A DNA stretch of 50,811 bases from Nocardia higoensis (GTDB lineage Bacteria; Actinomycetota; Actinomycetes; Mycobacteriales; Mycobacteriaceae). A program made the translations under genes and the position numbers. The stretch spans positions 1 through 50,811 of the forward strand of contig NZ_JADLQN010000012.1 in NCBI RefSeq assembly GCF_015477835.1, read 5' to 3'. Under the pieces are notes generated by a model, which did not search any database, had not been told where the DNA came from, and saw only the letters and a program-made list of their open reading frames with translations. The first letter of the stretch is position 1, and each line of letters opens with the position of its first letter. Shown here in pieces: positions 16,946 to 24,574 of the stretch.

Positions 16946-17113
16946 ATGGACAGCACCCCGATGGATCGTGAAGCCGCCGACCGGATCGGCTCCGCCGCCG
17001 AGCGTGACCCGGACTCGGCAACCGCACGAAGCGGATTCGACGACCGCGCCGCGGCTGCGGCCGACCGCAATGAAGCCGACGACGACTACGACTTCGATCT
17101 CGACTACGAGTAG
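16946..17113 (+). CDS. Small acidic protein (DREAADRI type)
   Basis: A 55-aa, very acidic protein. MDREAADRIGSAAERDPDS is followed by SGFDDRAAAAADRN, a pattern seen in small actinobacterial proteins related to plant seed-maturation-like motifs (SMP-like). It ends in a run of Asp and aromatic residues (DDDYDFDLDYE). GAGAGG lies 10 nt before the ATG. Probably intrinsically disordered. Function unknown. Confidence 0.6.
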   Translation: MDSTPMDREAADRIGSAAERDPDSATARSGFDDRAAAAADRNEADDDYDFDLDYE

Positions 17114-17470
17114 ACGCCGACGAGCTCGGGCAGTGGTAGTAGGAGGTGCCGGTCAAACTGGCACGCGTACCTCGACCACAAACCTGCCGGTTCACAGTTC
17201 GGGCGGCGAGCGGAGGCTCCGTGAGCCTCGCCGCGACGCTGGGTACGGCGGTCCACCGGCCCGAGGTGCGCTTGAACGCGCCGCTGGTCTGCGAACCCGG
17301 CAGCCTGCGGCGGGCCAACGGCGCCACGTCGAGTTCGCCGGCGAGGTCGCGGCCGACTCACCCCACGGGGTGCCGACTTGGACGAGGTCATGGGGCGTGC
17401 GCGAACTGGTGCACCCATTTGTGAAAAATCTTGTCGACCATGTTCCTTTTGGACATGTATTGTCGTTGGC
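17114..17470. promoter_or_regulatory. Upstream region of the HTH-EVE-like gene
   Basis: No supported gene. The last 50 bp are AT-rich and hold an imperfect palindrome (CATGTTCC-TTTT-GGACATG, about 17438-17456) followed by TATTGT. The next gene starts at a GTG about 8 nt after TATTGT, so its mRNA may be leaderless. The palindrome is a plausible operator for that gene's own HTH. Confidence 0.45.
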
Positions 17471-18241
17471 GTGAGTGATGAGAGTTCGACCCGGCCGCTC
17501 GCCCATCTACGCCGGCAGCGAGGCCTGTCGCAGGGAGATCTGGAACGGCGCGCGGGCATGTCACAAGCCGCAGTCCTAAGTGCCGAGCGGGCGAAGGACC
17601 CGCGGTTGTCGACGGTGAGCCGCTTCGTCGAAGCGCTCGGAGGACGCCTCCAGTTGGTCGCGTCCTTCGACGACGCCGACTACCCCCTCACCTTCCCGCA
17701 GCCCTCGACGGCCACCCTGCCTGTCACCGAAGGCCAGCGCCCGGCGTGGCGGATACGGGCATGGAACGAGACATCGCTGGCCAAGGAGTTCCTCAAGAAC
17801 GGCCTCGTGGCGATGAGCGAGGACGAAATCGGCAGGCCGGTCACCGAGATCGGCTCCGAGCAGGAGCTGCGCGATGCCTTGCGGGCGCATCCGAACGGCC
17901 AGGATCGGCCGGAGAAGGCGTTCGGCGCCTTCGTCACCTACTGGAACTATTTCAGCCAGGACATGCAGGTCGGCGACACCATCGTCTTGGCCTACCTCGA
18001 CCGCGCCAAGGTGCCCCGAGCCGCGATCGGGGTCATCACCGGGGAGTACGAGTACCGGGCCGACGACAGCGACGCTCGTCTGCGTCATCGCCGAGCGGTC
18101 CGTTGGACGAGCCGCGACCTCGCCCGCCGCGCTCTCGATGACGACCTCCGACGAACCGTGAGCGCCCCCGGCACGATCTGCCAGTTCGGTGCTGCAGATG
18201 CCGGAACGCGGCTGGCCGCCCTCGCTGCACAATACGGCTGA
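17471..18241 (+). CDS. XRE-type HTH fused to an EVE/PUA-like domain
   Basis: A 256-aa protein. Residues ~8-65 are an XRE/HigA-like helix-turn-helix (LAHLRRQRGLSQGDLERRAG, then LSTVSRFVEALGGRLQLVA). Residues ~90-250 look like an EVE/PUA-type or Mrr-N-like modified-base-binding fold (AWRIRAWNETSLAKEFL, FVTYWNYFSQDMQVGDTIVL, AAIGVITGEYEYR, HRRAVRWTSRDL). EVE domains recognise modified bases, often in restriction or conflict systems; XRE domains bind operators. A fusion would suit a regulator that senses DNA modification (inference). It is apparently monocistronic. The GTG start is chosen because upstream codons lack an RBS and hold the promoter. Confidence 0.7.
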   Translation: MSDESSTRPLAHLRRQRGLSQGDLERRAGMSQAAVLSAERAKDPRLSTVSRFVEALGGRLQLVASFDDADYPLTFPQPSTATLPVTEGQRPAWRIRAWNETSLAKEFLKNGLVAMSEDEIGRPVTEIGSEQELRDALRAHPNGQDRPEKAFGAFVTYWNYFSQDMQVGDTIVLAYLDRAKVPRAAIGVITGEYEYRADDSDARLRHRRAVRWTSRDLARRALDDDLRRTVSAPGTICQFGAADAGTRLAALAAQYG

Positions 18242-18671
18242 ACCGAAGCAGGCGCGTCGCGCCCGTCGACCTCCCGAGGCGACGCGGCGCGACGGCATCC
18301 TCGGGGAGCGCACTTGGCCTGCCTGACCGGCCGTGTAGTGCTCCATCATCTCTCCGGATCCGCGATCAATAGCAGCCTCGGCCGATCGTCTCCGTCTATG
18401 AGCTGTCGAGGCGGCATGGCGAAAGGTGCAGCTCAGACCGTGTACATCCAGCCACCTGGCTTCGACCGCCCGCTTTCCTACTGTAAGAAAGGCCTGTACA
18501 ACCTCTGAACGCGAGCCTCGATCGGCAGGGTGACTTCATCGGCGGGAGGTCGGTGCGGTGCCCGCGCCCGCTCGGGTGGCGTGGCCGGTCACCAGGCAGC
18601 ACGCGGCAACGTCAGCAATCTGTCAGGCCGCGGGAAGTTACGACAGCCGTTAGGAAGCCCTGATGATGGTG
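18242..18671. other. Intergenic region between converging genes
   Basis: No convincing gene. A plus-strand frame ending at 18508 (…IQPPGFDRPLSYCKKGLYNL) has no RBS and mixed composition. Short GC-rich inverted repeats are present but no strong terminator was found. Confidence 0.3.
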
Positions 18672-19331
18672 TCAAGGTGAGGGCGGCATGCCGCGCGCGA
18701 TGGGCTCTGAGGCAGGTTCGACAATCCGGGTGAGCTCGGTCGTCTCGCTGGACATGACGGCATCGAGCATTTCCGCAAAGGTGCTCTGCGGCGTCAGACC
18801 GAGACGCTCGAACCCCCAACGCTGTTGTCTGTCCATGCCGGTGGAACCGATGGGCAGCGACCAGATGGCACCCTCGCCTTCGTGGTGGCACAGGACAGCG
18901 CAGCCGCTCGGGCCGAGTTGATCGGTGATCCATCCCAGAGTGTCGGAGGGGAGGACTACCAGCAGCAGTCGCTCCCCTGTGACCGACTGCGGCTGGCGCG
19001 CCTTCTCCTCGGACTCGTATCCGTCGTGGACTGCGGCGTTGAGTCGGCCAGCGGTTTGATAACGCTCATCGACGGGCCCGGCTTCGTCGGAGATGCACCA
19101 TCGGATCAGGTACTCGTCCCCGGCCGGGTCCTCGATCCAATGCTGCTCATGGGCGAACATGCGGTCGAAATGTTGGTCCGGGTCCTTCGCGAACTCGATG
19201 ATCGCTGGGGTGTCCTGGAGCAGGTCCTCGGCAGTTTTCCGTCCACCGATTAGTTCGGGGATCTGGGGAGACTGAATCGTCCAGCCACCTTCCCCGGCTT
19301 TGGTATAGATGAGATGCAGGTCAGTCGACAC
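18672..19331 (-). CDS. HicB-like antitoxin with long C-terminal extension
   Basis: A 219-aa protein. Its first ~60 residues show the HicB fold (LHLIYTKAGEGGWTIQSPQI, ELIGGRKTAEDLLQDTPAII), the degraded-RNase-H domain that neutralises HicA. Residues ~60-219 form a second, unrecognised domain (ERLLLVVLPSDTLGWITDQL, GCAVLCHHEGEGAIW). It has no recognisable HTH or RHH where HicB usually carries one, so the extension may replace it. The start overlaps the end of the HicA-like gene by 11 bp, typical of translational coupling. HicB proteins are normally 80-150 aa, so this one is unusually long. Confidence 0.65.
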   Translation of the reverse strand: MSTDLHLIYTKAGEGGWTIQSPQIPELIGGRKTAEDLLQDTPAIIEFAKDPDQHFDRMFAHEQHWIEDPAGDEYLIRWCISDEAGPVDERYQTAGRLNAAVHDGYESEEKARQPQSVTGERLLLVVLPSDTLGWITDQLGPSGCAVLCHHEGEGAIWSLPIGSTGMDRQQRWGFERLGLTPQSTFAEMLDAVMSSETTELTRIVEPASEPIARGMPPSP

Positions 19332-19572
19332 CGAGCACCTCCTTCGCTTCCTCGACGGTCAGGCCGGCCTGTTTGACGAGGATGTCGCGGACGATCACAG
19401 CGGGGATCTCGACTCCGTTGTGGAAGGCCCAGCGGATCCTGGGACGACCCTCTGCCTCCAGCCAAGTATGACTGCCAGGTCCACTGTGCGGTACCGCGCG
19501 GTAGCCGAGCTCCTTCTTGAGGATCTGGAGCATCCTTTTCGCTTTGTGCGAAGGCCAATTGTCCCTGCCCAC
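19321..19572 (-). CDS. HicA-like mRNA interferase toxin
   Basis: An 83-aa protein with the HicA double-stranded-RNA-binding-like fold. It has KAKRMLQILKKELGYRAV, the catalytic-His region SGPGSHTWLEAEG, then AFHNGVEIPAVIVRDILVKQAGLT. HicA cleaves mRNA; the His in GSHTW matches the family active site. The start is GTG with a GGGGGCGGG purine-rich stretch upstream. It is the promoter-proximal gene of a two-gene operon with the HicB-like antitoxin, the common hicA-hicB order. Confidence 0.7.
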   Translation of the reverse strand: MGRDNWPSHKAKRMLQILKKELGYRAVPHSGPGSHTWLEAEGRPRIRWAFHNGVEIPAVIVRDILVKQAGLTVEEAKEVLGVD

Positions 19573-20151
19573 CCCGCCCCCACTCTCGCCAGCTGGCCTC
19601 GTAACCCCGCGATCTCCAGGAGCGACACCTTAGCAAGCACCGGGCACGTCACGTCCGCAATTCGCGGCGTGACCTGCGCGGGACAGTATGGGCTCCCGCA
19701 TTGGAGGAATAGTGTTATCGAGCATGTGTTCGAAATCTGCGGATGGGTGACAAGGTCGGTTGGTGGCCGACGCGCATGGCCACGGGCTACCCGGCGAGGA
19801 TCCGGCGGCGCGGTGGCTGTCCGGCACGGTGATTCGGGGGATCCGCGGCCGCGACGGCGCCGGTCCCGTCGTTGCGGTGCTGGTGGAGCGTGTCGGCGCC
19901 CTGGGTGGGTACGACGAGGCGCTGCGGCCCGAGTGCGGGCATCAGCCGGAGGTGATTGCACCCCGCTGAAGAGGTGGGCATCCGGGATCCGCGTTGGTGC
20001 ATCTGCAGGCTGGCCAGGACCATAGTCGTCACCACGGCCCAGAGCTGTGAGACCCATAACCCCTGGTTGGTCGCGGTTCGGTCGCCCTGAGTGTGATATC
20101 GACATGTGATCAGTTCGGGCTCGACATCTGTATCCAAGACTGCCAAAATAA
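19573..20151. other. Intergenic region between divergent toxin-antitoxin modules
   Basis: Holds promoters for both neighbours. No strong gene; one weak plus-strand frame is listed separately. Confidence 0.3.
19760..19969 (+). CDS. Doubtful short ORF
   Basis: The frame reads VADAHGHGLPGEDPAARW then VVAVLVERVGALGGYDEAL, which is protein-like, but there is no clear Shine-Dalgarno and the start would be TTG or GTG. It may be a remnant of a larger gene. No family recognised. Confidence 0.25.
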   Translation: MVADAHGHGLPGEDPAARWLSGTVIRGIRGRDGAGPVVAVLVERVGALGGYDEALRPECGHQPEVIAPR

Positions 20152-20185
20152 TCGAACGTTCCGAAACATCTTTCGAAACGTTCGA
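20152..20185. promoter_or_regulatory. 34-bp palindromic operator before the HTH/PIN operon
   Basis: TCGAACGTT and AACGTTCGA form perfect outer 9-bp arms, with inner arms CGAAA and TTTCG around CATC. The site ends 3 bp before the GAGGAGG ribosome binding site of the antitoxin-like gene. This is typical of an autoregulatory toxin-antitoxin operator. Confidence 0.7.
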
Positions 20186-20198
20186 ATGAGGAGGTTTC

Positions 20199-20738
20199 GT
20201 GACTGCGCAAGCGTTGGAGGAAAGGACCTTCATCCCGGATGGGGACCGAGAGAGCCTCGCATCCGTATTCAGCTTCCTCGCTGCCCATGAACGACTCAGG
20301 GAGTCCGGCGCGAAGCCGAACCCCTGTTACGCGCTGGTCGGGATCGACGAGCACGACCGGATTGAGCTCCCGGCGGAAGTCCACCAGGCGCTGAAGCAGA
20401 TCGTCGCCTCCCTGATGGCCGGCAAAGCGGTCACCGTCGCTCCACACAGCATGACCCTGACCTCGCAACAGGCAGCAGACCTCCTGGGAATCAGTCGGCC
20501 GACCGTGATCCGGCTGATTGACAAGCAGGAGCTGCCCGCCGAACGTGTAAGCACACGTCATCGGCTGCGCCTGGACGATGTCTTGACATACCGGGAAGCC
20601 CGGCGTCGGCGGCAGTATGACGCGCTGGCGGCGATGGAGGTCGACATCGACGCCGAAGAAAACCCAGAGAAGGTGCGCGAGCAGTTGCGTGAAGTCCGCC
20701 ATCTCGTTGCCGAGCGACGCCGAAAGGCCAAGGGCTGA
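20199..20738 (+). CDS. Excisionase-family HTH antitoxin (partner of PIN toxin)
   Basis: A 179-aa protein. Residues ~85-140 are an excisionase-type helix-turn-helix (LTSQQAADLLGISRPTVIRL, ELPAERVSTRHRLRLDDVL). A charged helical C-terminus (ENPEKVREQLREVRHLVAER) could wrap the toxin. The N-terminal 80 residues are of unknown fold. The GTG start has GAGGAGG 5 nt upstream. The PIN-domain gene starts 12 bp after the stop, a two-gene antitoxin-toxin operon with a palindromic operator just upstream. Confidence 0.8.
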   Translation: MTAQALEERTFIPDGDRESLASVFSFLAAHERLRESGAKPNPCYALVGIDEHDRIELPAEVHQALKQIVASLMAGKAVTVAPHSMTLTSQQAADLLGISRPTVIRLIDKQELPAERVSTRHRLRLDDVLTYREARRRRQYDALAAMEVDIDAEENPEKVREQLREVRHLVAERRRKAKG

Positions 20739-20750
20739 AATAATCCCGGC

Positions 20751-21326
20751 ATGTTCGCCGCTGTCTTGGATACCTGTGTCCTGTGGCCCAGCCTCCAGCG
20801 TGATTTTCTGCTGTCGCTGGCGATAGAGGGTCTATATCGACCGCTATGGTCGGACGCGATCCTCGATGAGCTGGAGACCCACGAGGCCCTCAAGCTCGCC
20901 CAGCGGCATGGGATCGACCTGGGGGAGGCCTCAGAGCGAGCTAAGCGGCTCATCTCGCAGATGCAGGGTGCATTCGACGACGCCCTCGTGGAAGGCTGGG
21001 AACCCCACGAGGGCACCTTCGGTCTGCAGGATCCCGACGACGAACATGTCATCGCCGCTGCGCTCGTCGGTGGTGCCGGGGCCATCGTGACCGACAACGT
21101 GAAGCATTTCCCCCAATCTGCGGTGCCGAACCACATTCAGGTCATCAAACCCGCACAATTCGCGGCCGATACCGTGGCCGTATCACCCGAGACCGCTCTC
21201 CGGGCAGTCGAGGCCATCGTGTGCCGACGCCAAAGCCCGCCGACGACAGTCGCCCAGGTGATGGACTCCCTCATCCGGTTGTATGGAATGGACGAAGCCG
21301 TAGATCTGCTCCGAACCGCCCGATAG
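20751..21326 (+). CDS. PIN-domain toxin (VapC-like RNase)
   Basis: A 191-aa protein with the PIN fold. The first catalytic Asp is in AAVLDTCVLWPS, an acidic residue in SDAILDELETHEAL, and the last acidic cluster in QDPDDEHVIAAALVGGAGAI followed by VTDN. PIN toxins cut RNA with Mg2+ held by these carboxylates, and all expected residues are present. It carries ~60 extra residues after the PIN core (AVSPETALRAVEAIVCRR), longer than classical VapC (~130 aa). It probably acts with the HTH antitoxin encoded just upstream in plasmid retention. Confidence 0.8.
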   Translation: MFAAVLDTCVLWPSLQRDFLLSLAIEGLYRPLWSDAILDELETHEALKLAQRHGIDLGEASERAKRLISQMQGAFDDALVEGWEPHEGTFGLQDPDDEHVIAAALVGGAGAIVTDNVKHFPQSAVPNHIQVIKPAQFAADTVAVSPETALRAVEAIVCRRQSPPTTVAQVMDSLIRLYGMDEAVDLLRTAR

Positions 21327-21389
21327 GCCAGAAGTGATACCTGCCGCCTGTCCAGGCCCGAGCACCGTCGTTCGTAAATCGGTCGATTT

Positions 21390-21502
21390 CCGAACATCCG
21401 GCCGTGAGCGGGCGTCGATGACGCACCCGCAGGACCGGATGTTCGGAAACCCGTTCGGAAACAGGTACTCTCACACCCGGTTCTCGAACACGTTTCCCGA
21501 AC
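21390..21502. promoter_or_regulatory. Candidate recombination (res-like) site of the plasmid recombinase
   Basis: CCGAACATCCGG (21390-21401) and its exact complement CCGGATGTTCGG (21435-21446) flank 33 bp. Direct repeats GTTCGGAAAC (21441 and 21453, 12-bp period) and inverted GTTTCCCGAAC (21492-21502) follow. Such clustered inverted half-sites immediately upstream of a serine recombinase gene are typical of resolution sites. Confidence 0.55.
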
Positions 21503-21518
21503 GGGCGGAGGGGTTGTC

Positions 21519-22109
21519 ATGGCGTTGGTCGGTCTGGTCCGGGTGAGCACGAGCAGACAGGAGACCGCACGCCAGCACGACGACCTGGATCCGATCTGCG
21601 TGAAGGTGTTCGAGGAGAAGGTCAGCGGCAAACTCAAACTCGCCGAACGGCCGGGCCTGCAGGCCGCGCTCGACTACATGCGGCCGGGTGACATGCTCAC
21701 CGTGCAGGAAGCCGACCGGCTCGGCCGCAACCTGCTCGAAGGCCTGCTCGTGCTCAACGACCTGTTCCAGCAAGGCGTCGCCGTGAAGATCCTGCACGGG
21801 ATCGCCGCCGGCGAGCACACCGAACGCAGCCTCATCCTGGACCTGGCCCTCGCGCTTGCGGAGGACCGGCGCCGCGACATCGCCCGCAAGACCCGCGACG
21901 GCCTCGACGCCGCCGCACGCCGCGGCCGCAAAGGCGGCCGTCCCACCGTCATCGACGACGACAAGCGCCGCGCCATCCTGGCCCGCCGTGCCGAAGGCCA
22001 ATCCCTGCGCGAGATCGCGCGCGGAGTCGGGATCAGCCTGGCCGTCATACATGGTGAAGTGAAAGCCGCTGAGGCCGCGACCATAGTGCCGGTGCACGAC
22101 CTCACCTGA
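21519..22109 (+). CDS. Serine recombinase (resolvase/invertase family), plasmid-borne
   Basis: A 196-aa protein of normal resolvase length. The catalytic Ser is in GLVRVSTSRQET, the arginine/aspartate region in VQEADRLGRNLLEGL, the long E helix in SLILDLALALAEDRRRDIA, and the C-terminal HTH in LREIARGVGISLAVI. GGCGGAGGGG precedes the ATG. It is not inside a recognisable transposon and has its own inverted-repeat site upstream. Resolving plasmid multimers is therefore the likeliest job. It is clearly different in sequence from the transposon-borne tnpR. Confidence 0.85.
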   Translation: MALVGLVRVSTSRQETARQHDDLDPICVKVFEEKVSGKLKLAERPGLQAALDYMRPGDMLTVQEADRLGRNLLEGLLVLNDLFQQGVAVKILHGIAAGEHTERSLILDLALALAEDRRRDIARKTRDGLDAAARRGRKGGRPTVIDDDKRRAILARRAEGQSLREIARGVGISLAVIHGEVKAAEAATIVPVHDLT

Positions 22110-22275
22110 GCCGGAACAGCACTCGGCACGGCTCGGCGTCGCACCACCGCGCGGCCCCGGGGTGGTGCTCATCGTGATGCCGACCCACCGCCTCGGCCAA
22201 CGCCCGCAAATGGTCTCGCAGCCTGTTCCGTTCGGCCAGCACTCGATGCCACTGCTGACCGATGTCCTCGTACAT
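22102..22275 (-). CDS. Small His-rich protein, 57 aa
   Basis: A short gene convergent with the serine recombinase, overlapping its 3' end by 8 bp. The ATG has GGGAGG seven bases upstream. The product begins MYEDIGQQWHRVLAERNRLR, a charged amphipathic helix. It continues through a His-rich turn (GRHHDEHHPGAARWC) and ends in CRVLFRLR. The regular helix and good RBS argue that it is real. Family unknown; the His/Cys residues could bind metal. Confidence 0.55.
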   Translation of the reverse strand: MYEDIGQQWHRVLAERNRLRDHLRALAEAVGRHHDEHHPGAARWCDAEPCRVLFRLR

Positions 22276-22517
22276 CAACGACCTCCCACCACCGTGGTCG
22301 CCCCCGCGAGGGCGACATTCCCGACCCTCCGTTCTGGAGCGGCCCGGCGCCTGCTGGCACCCAATACCTATGTTGAACTGCGGTTTTGAGTGCTATTCAA
22401 AGAAAGTCGCGTCGTGATTCTGGGCGGATCACGTGTAGTCGAACCGAGTTGAAGACGTGTTTTTGGTAGTCAAAGAATGTCGTCCGTAGCCTTATCTGGT
22501 CGAGAAGGAGACGACCT
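22276..22517. promoter_or_regulatory. Upstream region of the gene at 22518
   Basis: No gene. The more AT-rich 22380-22500 part holds an imperfect direct repeat, TCAAAGAAAGTCGCGTCG near 22396 and TCAAAGAATGTCGTCCG near 22473, a possible operator pair before the GAAGGAG ribosome binding site. Confidence 0.35.
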
Positions 22518-23072
22518 GTGCCACCACGTCTGTACAGACCGACCGAGGTGCCCGAGAACCACGATCAGTTCATCGACATGCTGTGGCGCTTCTTCATCGC
22601 GGCCGACGAGCCGCCCATGAGGAAGATCGCCCAAGTCATCAACGAACTGCCCGAGGATCAACAGAAGGGCTCGGCCAACCACGAGACCGTCCGGCGCACA
22701 TTGCTGGCGCTCACACTTCCGCAGTGGGAGACCGTGGAGGTGATCTTCTTGGCGCTGTGTCAGATCGCCGACGTAGATCCCGATGACGTCGAGCCCGACG
22801 AAGACAACTACCGCGGCCGCGACTGGGAACCGCCCCGGTCTCACCGCGACGAGCTCCACCGACGACACCGCCTCGCCCGGAGCGGATGGTTGCCCCCGAT
22901 GCCACGAACCCGAACTGAGAAGGCCCGCCAGGAAGCAAAGGAGGCGGCAGAAGCAGCTGCAGCGTTCGGGCGCTCGCGAAAGTCCACGGTGGACGACGAC
23001 CCTTGGGGTACCGCACCCGCGACTGGAAGCTTCGGTGCAGGCCGCGGCGTCGACGAGGAGCCTCCGTTCTAG
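22518..23072 (+). CDS. HTH-like actinobacterial protein with acidic, low-complexity tail
   Basis: A 184-aa protein. The N-terminal ~90 residues resemble the HTH-like module of other actinobacterial accessory proteins (DEPPMRKIAQVINELPEDQQ, ANHETVRRTLLALTLPQW, ETVEVIFLALCQIADVDP). The rest is charged and probably disordered (KARQEAKEAAEAAAAFGRS). A GTG start with GAAGGAG 7 nt upstream is convincing. No effector domain follows, so it could be a stand-alone regulator or adaptor. The same kind of N-terminal module appears to start the proteins at 12.85 and 14.8 kb. Confidence 0.65.
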   Translation: MPPRLYRPTEVPENHDQFIDMLWRFFIAADEPPMRKIAQVINELPEDQQKGSANHETVRRTLLALTLPQWETVEVIFLALCQIADVDPDDVEPDEDNYRGRDWEPPRSHRDELHRRHRLARSGWLPPMPRTRTEKARQEAKEAAEAAAAFGRSRKSTVDDDPWGTAPATGSFGAGRGVDEEPPF

Positions 23073-23245
23073 CCGGTGATCACCAGGGTCGGTTCACCGG
23101 CTCCCGGGACCGTCCGGCAGCTGGCAGGACCGGCCCCAGCGCGTCGAGGAGTTCGACCACCACGCCCCGCAGGATCCGCACTGCCCGCCGAGTGCATCAC
23201 TGACGATCGCGATCTCGTGCACCCCTCTCACGTAGCTTCCGCGTC

Positions 23246-23635
23246 ATGACAATCTGGGAGACGATCTTCGCTTCGATCACCGCCACTACCACCGCGGCCG
23301 CGGTGATGGGCTCGACCAAATCCCTCGCCCCCAGGGTGAAGCGAGGGTGGACGCAACGGCGGCTGGACCGCTCGGCAACGATGACCGCCCGCCGCGAAGC
23401 GCGTGAGCGCGAGGCCGAAGAGCGCGCCATGCGGGAGAAGATTGCGGCGGCGGAGGAGCAGGGGAAAGCAGTCGCTCTCTACGTTACCGATGATCATCCG
23501 AGAGCCAGGGTCTTCAGCGACGGCAGCTGCTCCTACCACTTCTGCGGGGACCACGAGGGCTATCGGGCAGCGCTGCAGAGCGGGCAGTACGACCCGCGCA
23601 GGACCTACCCCGGATTTCCGCCCCCGGTTACGTAG
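23246..23635 (+). CDS. Hypothetical protein with possible N-terminal membrane segment
   Basis: A 129-aa protein. The first ~20 residues are hydrophobic and Ala/Thr-rich (WETIFASITATTTAAAVMGS), a weak membrane or signal-like segment. A basic/acidic coiled-coil-like helix follows (TARREAREREAEERAMREKI), then a Cys/His-containing C-terminal region (DGSCSYHFCGDHEGY). No clear Shine-Dalgarno precedes the ATG. Family unknown. Confidence 0.5.
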   Translation: MTIWETIFASITATTTAAAVMGSTKSLAPRVKRGWTQRRLDRSATMTARREAREREAEERAMREKIAAAEEQGKAVALYVTDDHPRARVFSDGSCSYHFCGDHEGYRAALQSGQYDPRRTYPGFPPPVT

Positions 23636-23669
23636 TTGTAGCCGTGCCGGAGGACCGGCGCTGTCGAGG

Positions 23670-24338
23670 TCAGGGCCGGTTGGCGAGTACAGCCGGTATC
23701 CGTGATGTGGCGTCGACCCAGGCTGCGGCGGCCGGGTCGATCCAGCCAAGGACCTGCAACAGTTCGCTGAGGCGCACGGCGTGGTCGACGGCATGGATCG
23801 GTTCGTGGTGGGCGACTCTGTTGCGCAGCTCGTGCAGGTCGACGATCGGGTCGTAGACCGCGATCCGTTTCCTGGGCCGCAGATGCGGGAAGGCGTGCCG
23901 GTACGCCTGCGCCCATAGGGTGCCCTGGAAGGTATTGGCCAGCGTGTAGCGCCAGAATCCGAAGGTGAGCTCGGCGACGACCTTGCCGTGGACCTCGGAG
24001 ATGGAGTAGTTCAGGGTCGCCCGCTCGCGTGCCTTGCGGACCGACTGCGCCAGCCGGGACTTGGTGCCCCACGGCATCTTCGGGTCGGCATACCAGTCAC
24101 CGTTGCCGTTGAGGACCCGCTGGTGGTAGCTGATCAACTGGGCGTCGAGAGCGTTGCGCAGCACGATCTCGAACGAACCGAGCGTTTCGTGCCACGCCCC
24201 GGAGGCGAGCTGGTTCCACTCGTACAGCCGCTCACCCGCCGCGTCGGATCCGGCGACCTGGGCGTAGCGGTCGAACCGGCCGGCAGACAGGAATCGCCGC
24301 AGATCGGCGGCCGACCATCGGGCGGGAATTGTCGTCAC
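23670..24338 (-). CDS. Abi_2-like (AbiD/F) abortive infection protein
   Basis: About 222 aa. It has the ordered motifs of the Abi_2 family: an N-terminal WSAADLRRFLSAGRFDRYAQ, then GSFEIVLRNALDAQL, LTFGFWRYTLANTFQGTLW, and the conserved LHELRNRVAHHEPI. This last RNxxxHHE pattern is like the HEPN RX4-6H active site. Abi_2 proteins mediate phage-induced growth arrest, and the HEPN-like motif suggests RNase activity (family knowledge). The GTG chosen lies 8 nt after TATAGC, so the mRNA may be leaderless. A longer form from 24410 is possible. A 20-codon leader ORF with its own RBS (24350-24412) lies just upstream. Confidence 0.75.
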   Translation of the reverse strand: MTTIPARWSAADLRRFLSAGRFDRYAQVAGSDAAGERLYEWNQLASGAWHETLGSFEIVLRNALDAQLISYHQRVLNGNGDWYADPKMPWGTKSRLAQSVRKARERATLNYSISEVHGKVVAELTFGFWRYTLANTFQGTLWAQAYRHAFPHLRPRKRIAVYDPIVDLHELRNRVAHHEPIHAVDHAVRLSELLQVLGWIDPAAAAWVDATSRIPAVLANRP

Positions 24339-24349
24339 GATCGCCGAGG

Positions 24350-24412
24350 CTATACTGGGAGGCAGAAAACCCCGGAACGATCCATACCGGCCGCCTCGGC
24401 GGTCAGGCACAT
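24350..24412 (-). CDS. Possible 20-aa leader peptide upstream of the Abi_2-like gene
   Basis: ATG with AAAGGAA eight bases upstream encodes MCLTAEAAGMDRSGVFCLPV and then TAG, ending 11 bp before the Abi start. It sits inside an inverted repeat AACCCCGG/CCGGGGTT with about 40 nt between arms. It may be a translated leader or a chance ORF. Confidence 0.3.
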   Translation of the reverse strand: MCLTAEAAGMDRSGVFCLPV

Positions 24413-24574
24413 CGCCGGGGTTCCTTTCTGTTCAGGGACGGATGCAGGGGGAGAACTCCCTCCGGGGAGCATGCGAGTAGGTGCTGCGTGCGGCTCCGCC
24501 GCGCGGGAAGAGAAGATCACGCGGACACGGCTGGTCCTGTTCCGTGGCGGACCGTGGCCGCACGCTGTCGCCGT

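Noticed and set aside
18314..18508. 64-aa plus-strand ORF
   Set aside because: No Shine-Dalgarno, mixed composition, and no support from neighbours.
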